From Haloimpatiens sp042688525 (GTDB lineage Bacteria; Bacillota; Clostridia; Clostridiales; Clostridiaceae): DNA of 64,000 nt. The notes below the pieces were generated by a model. The model had not been told where the DNA came from. It did not search any database and saw only the letters and a list, made by a program, of their open reading frames with translations. The DNA lies in assembly GCF_042688525.2 (NCBI RefSeq), contig NZ_JBHWAB010000001.1, positions 3,038,001 through 3,102,000 on the forward strand, in the 5' to 3' direction. A program made the position numbers and the translations under genes. Position 1 is the first letter of the stretch. The number at the start of each line of letters is the position of its first letter. Below, piece after piece: positions 60,263 to 64,000 of the stretch.

Positions 60263-62767
60263 CTATAGACCTTTCTCAAATCTATTTTTATAATACTGAA
60301 GTGTTCTATATTCTACTGCATCTTTAAAGTGTTTCATAAAACATTCGTTGTCCTTTAAGTCTTCAAGGGCTTCATTCAAACAAAAATCATCTCCATCTAT
60401 ATGAAAGAAATCACTGTGAGTTTTGTTTAAAAACTTTATTGGATTCTGCTTTGCTAATTTAACATATTTTGATTTATCCCAATTTCTAAAATTTGCTGTA
60501 CTTTTGTGTTTTAACATCTCTATTGCATTTGAACCCTTTGAATAAAACTCTTTAAAACTCCTGTAAATATCTTCATCATTTATCCTTAATTTTAAATTTC
60601 CTTCATTATAAAAAGCTAAAAGTATTGGCATTTTATAAGTTTTACTCATTGAAGTAGTTTCTAACATTTTAATAAATCCATAAGCTAAGAAATTCATGCC
60701 CTTTTCTTCTTCTGTTAGCTCTCCTAATTTTCCTAAAAAACTCATATAATCATTAAACACATTTAGCTTTGACTTTGTTCTCATATTTGAATAAATCTCA
60801 TTGTCCATATTGGTAAATAACTCTACTCTACAAGGTGTATGAGATAATTTTTCCTTTACCCTTTTAAATTCCTCTTCTATTAATGTTTCTAGTTTAATTT
60901 GCTCTCTAGCTTGTTTTTTAAATATATCTATAAGTCTAAAATCAAAATCCACCATGCAGTCCTCAGGATAATTAAGATTTTGAGGATTTCTTATGCCTTT
61001 ACCTTCTCCCCCTTTATTTTTGCCTGTAAGTAAAAAAGGAATTAGGTTGGCTCTTTTATAATTTCCTATAAAATCTAAAACATTTAAATACTTTTTATCC
61101 TTACTCTTTCTAAGACCTCTTCCAAGCTGCTGTAAAAATACTGTTGGGGACTGTGTAGGTCTTAAAAACATAACCAAATCCACAGAAGGTATGTCTAATC
61201 CTTCATTAAACATATCTACTGAAAATATAATATTTATTTCTCCTTTTTTAAGCATAGAAATTGCCTTTTCTCTATCCTCTGAGTAGGTGTTAATTCCTCC
61301 ACTGTATACTGCACAGGATTTTATTCCATTTTCACTAAAATATTTTGCCATATATTCTGCATGGCTCTTTGAAGTACAAAAACCCAACGCTCTTTTGCTG
61401 TTATATTTTAAATAATTCTTTAAAATTAATTCTGCTCTTTTATTTAACATAAGAGCTTTCTCTAATTCTTTTCCATCATATTTACCATTTTTATAATCTA
61501 CATTGTTATAATCTACGGTTTCATCATATATACCATAATATCTAAAAGGCACAAGATATCCTTTATTTATTGCCTCTTTAAGTCTTACTTCATAAACCAT
61601 ATTATAATCACACAATGCAAATACATCTTGATTGTCCATTCTTTCCGGTGTGGCTGTTAATCCTAACAAAAATTTAGGTTTAAAATAATCTATTATCTTT
61701 TTATAATTTTTTGCTGCAGCATGATGGAATTCGTCAATAACTATATAATCAAAATAATCCTTTTTAAAATAATTTTCGTTTAAATATTCTTCTTTTCCAA
61801 GTGTCTGAACCAAAGCAAAAATCATGTCTGCATTTGTATCTTTTTCGTCACTATAAAAGAATCCTACTGAATCATCATTTCTCACATTTTTAAAGCTATT
61901 TGCTGCCTGTTTTATTATTTCTTCTCTATGAGCTGCAAACAAAATCTTTTTATATTTTTGAGAATCAAAGGCTGCCAAATATGTTTTTCCAATCCCAGTA
62001 GCTGCCACTACCAATCCTTTATCATAGCCTTCTTCTCTTGATTTATTTAAATAATGAAGAGCTTCAACTTGTGCTCCCTTTGGCTCAAAAATATGTATGA
62101 CCTTATTTTCTTCTTCTTTATCCTCAATTTTTTGTAAATCCTTGTATACCTTTGGTCTTACCCAACTTTTTGAATATCTTTCAAGTTCATTTTCATCTAC
62201 TATTATTGAATGATTTAAAAATAGATCTTCAAAAGTATTATAAAAATGTTTAAAATCCTCTTCATTATCTTTCTTTGATACTTTGTAATTCCACTCTATT
62301 CCTGAGGTTAAAGCAGAACGAGACATATTAGAAGAACCTATAAATATTTCTCCCCCATCTTCATAGTGAAATATATATGCCTTTGGATGAAAGGATTTAT
62401 TACGTATATTGTAAAACCTCAAATCCACATTATCCCCTAAAATGTCTTTTAACATATACAAGGCTTGGGGCTGAGTTATATTTAAATAATTTCCTGTTAA
62501 TATTCTTACTGGAATTTTGTTTTCTAGAGCCATTTTCAGTTCATTTTTAAGAAGCTTAACTCCAGATTCCATTAAAAAAGCTACAATTATATCTATACTT
62601 TTTGCCTTTTTAAAACATTCTCTCAATTTGTTTACTAGATAGTCATTATCTCCAGTTATGCAATTTGTATTATATGATATATCTTTTTCCCTTATATTAT
62701 TAAGCATCAACTCATTTTTTACATTATTTTCAGCTGTAATTTCTTTTTCTTTCAGTGTATTCCCCAT
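60263..62767 (-). CDS. DEAD/DEAH helicase with N-terminal phospholipase D-like domain
   Basis: An 834-residue protein. The N-terminal 190 residues are a PLD-like nuclease module with FHPKAYIFHYEDGG and GSSNMSRSA (the single HxK site at His127). Residues of about 230-610 are a superfamily 2 helicase: Walker A AATGIGKTYLAA, DEFHHAAAKNY (DEFH box), LLGLTATPERMD, and motif VI FLQQLGRGLRKS. The C-terminal 220 residues match the DUF3427-like extension of this family. Such proteins are thought to be stand-alone DNA or RNA processing enzymes, sometimes linked to defence. It lies between the HIT and MazG-like genes with gaps of 12 and 14 bp. Confidence 0.9.
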   Translation of the reverse strand: MGNTLKEKEITAENNVKNELMLNNIREKDISYNTNCITGDNDYLVNKLRECFKKAKSIDIIVAFLMESGVKLLKNELKMALENKIPVRILTGNYLNITQPQALYMLKDILGDNVDLRFYNIRNKSFHPKAYIFHYEDGGEIFIGSSNMSRSALTSGIEWNYKVSKKDNEEDFKHFYNTFEDLFLNHSIIVDENELERYSKSWVRPKVYKDLQKIEDKEEENKVIHIFEPKGAQVEALHYLNKSREEGYDKGLVVAATGIGKTYLAAFDSQKYKKILFAAHREEIIKQAANSFKNVRNDDSVGFFYSDEKDTNADMIFALVQTLGKEEYLNENYFKKDYFDYIVIDEFHHAAAKNYKKIIDYFKPKFLLGLTATPERMDNQDVFALCDYNMVYEVRLKEAINKGYLVPFRYYGIYDETVDYNNVDYKNGKYDGKELEKALMLNKRAELILKNYLKYNSKRALGFCTSKSHAEYMAKYFSENGIKSCAVYSGGINTYSEDREKAISMLKKGEINIIFSVDMFNEGLDIPSVDLVMFLRPTQSPTVFLQQLGRGLRKSKDKKYLNVLDFIGNYKRANLIPFLLTGKNKGGEGKGIRNPQNLNYPEDCMVDFDFRLIDIFKKQAREQIKLETLIEEEFKRVKEKLSHTPCRVELFTNMDNEIYSNMRTKSKLNVFNDYMSFLGKLGELTEEEKGMNFLAYGFIKMLETTSMSKTYKMPILLAFYNEGNLKLRINDEDIYRSFKEFYSKGSNAIEMLKHKSTANFRNWDKSKYVKLAKQNPIKFLNKTHSDFFHIDGDDFCLNEALEDLKDNECFMKHFKDAVEYRTLQYYKNRFEKGL

Positions 62768-62779
62768 ACTATGCCTCCG

Positions 62780-63154
62780 TTATCCGTCATACTCAACCAA
62801 TTGCTCCTTCAGCTTTCTTATTCCTCCTCTAGGATTTTCAATGTCGCCCTTATATCTTGGAATCAAATGCACATGAAGGTGCATTATGGTTTGTCCTGCC
62901 CAGTAGCCTACATTAACTCCAACATTGTATCCATCTGGCTCATATTGAATATCAAGCATTTCCTTAACTTCGTGCATCAAGCTATATATTGCAATAATTT
63001 CTTCTCCAGTAGCTTCAAAGAAATTTGCAAAATGTCTCTTAGGTATGATTAATGTATGCCCTTCATTTACAGGGTACGTATCTAAAATAGCAAATGCTAA
63101 TTTGTTTTCTGCTATTATCTTATCTTTATCGTAATTACAAAATATACAATCCAT
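62780..63154 (-). CDS. HIT family protein
   Basis: A 124-residue histidine-triad protein. The active site is HLHVHLIPRY; the N-terminal MDCIFCNYDKD holds the family's Cys pair, and HTLIIPKRH is the other conserved block. It hydrolyses or transfers nucleotides with alpha-phosphate bonds. AAGGAGGCACATCACC precedes the ATG. It is the first gene of a minus-strand unit HIT-helicase-MazG-like. Confidence 0.9.
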   Translation of the reverse strand: MDCIFCNYDKDKIIAENKLAFAILDTYPVNEGHTLIIPKRHFANFFEATGEEIIAIYSLMHEVKEMLDIQYEPDGYNVGVNVGYWAGQTIMHLHVHLIPRYKGDIENPRGGIRKLKEQLVEYDG

Positions 63155-63430
63155 GGTGATGTGCCTCCTTAAAATAAAAAATATGCTAAGTATATTTTAG
63201 CATATTGAATAAAATTATTTAGATATTCTACATCTTTTTAACACATAATATACTTATTTTCATTATATTTGTATCTATAGTAAAATATATATTATAATGA
63301 AATAGTTAATAAATAACTCAATTTTTCTCATATTAAAGGTGTAATTTATACAATACTGTTTAAATGAATAAATAATCTTTAATAACAACTGCTAACGAAT
63401 ATAATACTTATAATTCAAGGAGGAAACTAG
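63155..63430. other. AT-rich divergent intergenic region
   Basis: Between the divergent HIT and NERD genes. AAGGAGGAAACTAG just before 63431 is the NERD ribosome binding site. A short GCTAAGTATATTTTAGC inverted repeat lies near 63184-63200. No gene is seen. Confidence 0.35.
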
Positions 63431-64000
63431 ATGTCTTTTATAGGAAAAGCTTTAAGCAATATGATAAATGGAAAGAGAACAATTACAAAGCCTACTTTTT
63501 TAAAAGAATTTACAAAAGAAAATAACCAATTAAATGATCTTTTAAAACTTTCCAAGAAAGTTATTGGTAATAAAAAAGAGTTAATTGATAGAGATATAAC
63601 TTTTATTAGAAAAGGATTAGATGGAGAAAAGAATGTTTATTTTGAACTAAAAAATTCTTTTATTCCTATGCTCTGTCTTTATGATATAAGATTAGAATAC
63701 AATGATTATACTGCACAGTTTGATTTTATACTAATAACTAATAAAGCCATCTTTGTATTAGAAACAAAAAAATTGAATGGAGACATTGAAATAACTAGTG
63801 ATGGTGATTTTATTAGAACTATAAGGACTAATTCTGGTAAATTTATAAAAAAAGAAGGAATGTATAGTCCAATATCACAAAATGAAAGACATATTAATAT
63901 ATTAAGAGAAATATTACTTAAGGAAGGTTTAATAAAAGATTATCCTATAAAATCTATAGTTGTAATAGCAAATCCAAAGACCATAATAAATAAAAGTAGA
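63431..64000 (+). CDS. NERD-domain protein (partial)
   Basis: A reading frame that runs off the right edge, 190 codons visible. The ATG has AAGGAGG upstream. It starts with a charged helical segment (MSFIGKALSNMINGKRTITK), then a nuclease-related (NERD) domain: GLDGEKNVYFELKNSF, IRLEYNDYTAQFDFILITNK, AIFVLETKKLNGDI. The Glu-Lys and Asp pattern fits the PD-(D/E)XK-like fold of NERD. The rest is outside the window, so a possible C-terminal kinase, helicase or topoisomerase part cannot be judged. Confidence 0.8.
   Translation, partial: MSFIGKALSNMINGKRTITKPTFLKEFTKENNQLNDLLKLSKKVIGNKKELIDRDITFIRKGLDGEKNVYFELKNSFIPMLCLYDIRLEYNDYTAQFDFILITNKAIFVLETKKLNGDIEITSDGDFIRTIRTNSGKFIKKEGMYSPISQNERHINILREILLKEGLIKDYPIKSIVVIANPKTIINKSR

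Noticed and set aside
1..64000. Prophage or integrated plasmid
   Set aside because: No integrase, phage structural, replication or conjugation genes are recognised, and no tRNA-like attachment site is seen.

Overview
The window is AT-rich, densely coded DNA that looks like a chromosomal segment of a Firmicute of class Clostridia, most likely Clostridium sensu stricto. The evidence is the very low GC, strong AGGAGG-type ribosome binding sites, a reverse rubrerythrin, a T-box leader, a ykkC-type riboswitch, two DUF1540 repeats in one protein and several families of small Clostridium-type proteins. I see no rRNA, tRNA, CRISPR array, transposase or prophage genes, and I do not name a species.

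Layout. 1-8.9 kb: a partial pentapeptide-type protein, a chemoreceptor, a lipid kinase, a SIMPL protein, a DUF5317 membrane protein, an HD-GYP cyclic-di-GMP phosphodiesterase preceded by a 26-residue peptide gene, an unknown conserved protein and a lipoprotein. 8.9-15.7 kb: a second chemoreceptor, ilvE behind an isoleucine-type T-box, a LarA-like lactate racemase and reverse rubrerythrin. 16-24 kb: small membrane and coiled-coil proteins, an MFS exporter behind a ykkC-type riboswitch, a TetM-like GTPase with an extra segment, an AraC-type remnant and acetoacetyl-CoA synthetase. 24.3-28.6 kb: a five-gene lantibiotic-immunity-type operon (ATPase, two permeases, response regulator, histidine kinase) without a visible lantibiotic gene. 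28.9-41.4 kb: an XRE regulator with a perfect palindromic operator, Nudix, GNAT, AAA-nuclease, RsuA, iron alcohol dehydrogenase, an M20 peptidase with a divergent LysR gene, and an AAA ATPase. 41.8-45.0 kb: an unusual pair, a large DUF362/EF-hand protein and an acetoacetate-decarboxylase-like protein. 45.2-54.9 kb: a seven-gene arginine operon argC-argJ-carA-carB-argB-argF-argD with two ARG boxes at its promoter. 55-64 kb: accessory genes, two of them broken (a leucine-rich-repeat protein and a pRiA4b ORF-3-type protein), with Fic, HD, MazG-like, PLD-helicase, HIT and NERD proteins.

The most striking non-coding signal is a family of palindromic, MITE-like intergenic repeats with about 13 full or partial copies. 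Their ends resemble CTCAACTTTCGCAG, and an inner stem ATGATATnTTGC pairs with GCAAnATATCAT. They often sit directly against gene 3' ends, and in one case a repeat supplies the stop codon. At least two other palindromic families occur, one nested inside the first. A fourth short motif (GGGGACAGGT or GGGACGGTTC type) is found between genes and also inside the TetM-like coding sequence, where it is translated. Other points of interest are a hairpin that partly hides the ribosome binding site of the 26-residue peptide, and a larA terminator that lies inside a convergent gene.
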